42,193 nucleotides of DNA from Prevotellamassilia timonensis (GTDB lineage: Bacteria; Bacteroidota; Bacteroidia; Bacteroidales; Bacteroidaceae), in NCBI RefSeq assembly GCF_900106785.1, contig NZ_LT629839.1, positions 1 through 42,193 of the forward strand, in the 5' to 3' direction. Numbering within the stretch: the stretch's first letter is position 1; each line of letters starts with the position of its first letter. The notes under the pieces were generated by a model. It saw nothing but the letters and a program-made list of their open reading frames with translations. It did no database searches and was not told the DNA's origin. The translations under genes and the position numbers were made by a program. Positions 42,191 to 42,193 of the stretch are shown piece after piece.

Positions 42191-42193
42191 ATA

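Overview
The window looks like one contig from a Bacteroidales genome. Evidence: many genes are preceded by the Bacteroidetes -7 promoter box TANNTTTG; there is a DUF4294 protein, an IS982-family element, DUF1703-type ATPase/nucleases, a VapE/DUF3874 protein and an M60 peptidase with a Bacteroidales-style C-terminal tail. Prevotellaceae, Muribaculaceae or a relative all fit; the sequence alone does not decide. The left end lies inside a 5S rRNA gene and the right end 3 bases beyond an IS982 copy, so both ends probably stopped at multicopy repeats.

Layout. 1-6760: 5S rRNA 3' end, a family 2 glycosyltransferase, a 1613-residue secreted M60 metallopeptidase and a small protein downstream. 6834-9402: a lone VapE-like ATPase gene bracketed by two direct copies of a composite repeat. 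9494-14366: three tandem AAA-ATPase/PD-(D/E)XK genes, two almost identical and the third a mosaic. 14531-14712: two identical tRNA-Asn genes. 15115-20348: an S41 protease, an LtaS-like sulfatase-fold membrane enzyme and a Fic protein. 20573-24402: a DUF4294 protein divergent from ribonuclease R, then a helix-turn-helix-like protein. 24403-25640: no convincing gene, but a 457-bp modular palindrome. 25643-38357, all minus strand: mutS, an MsbA-like ABC exporter, a 33-residue membrane protein, a second LtaS-like enzyme, an NAD-dependent epimerase, an AUR1-like PAP2 protein, aminopeptidase C and a membrane Ser/Thr kinase with an LRR-like outer domain. 38717-42193: tRNA-Arg(CCT), ptb-buk and the IS982 element.

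Functionally the window mixes housekeeping genes (rnr, mutS, tRNAs, ptb-buk) with envelope functions. The LtaS-like enzymes, ABC exporter, epimerase and PAP2/AUR1-like protein suggest envelope lipid assembly; a sphingolipid role is possible but is inference.

The most unusual feature is the density of intergenic repeats. At least six kinds are present: a GC-rich double palindrome (six full copies), a giant palindrome, G-rich GGGTTA-like arrays that supply the last codons and stops of two genes, two MITE-like elements with apparent 4-bp target duplications, a TTGACGGGTAAGT hairpin family partly tied to IS982 ends, and short-word satellites. No CRISPR array and no complete multigene defence system were found.
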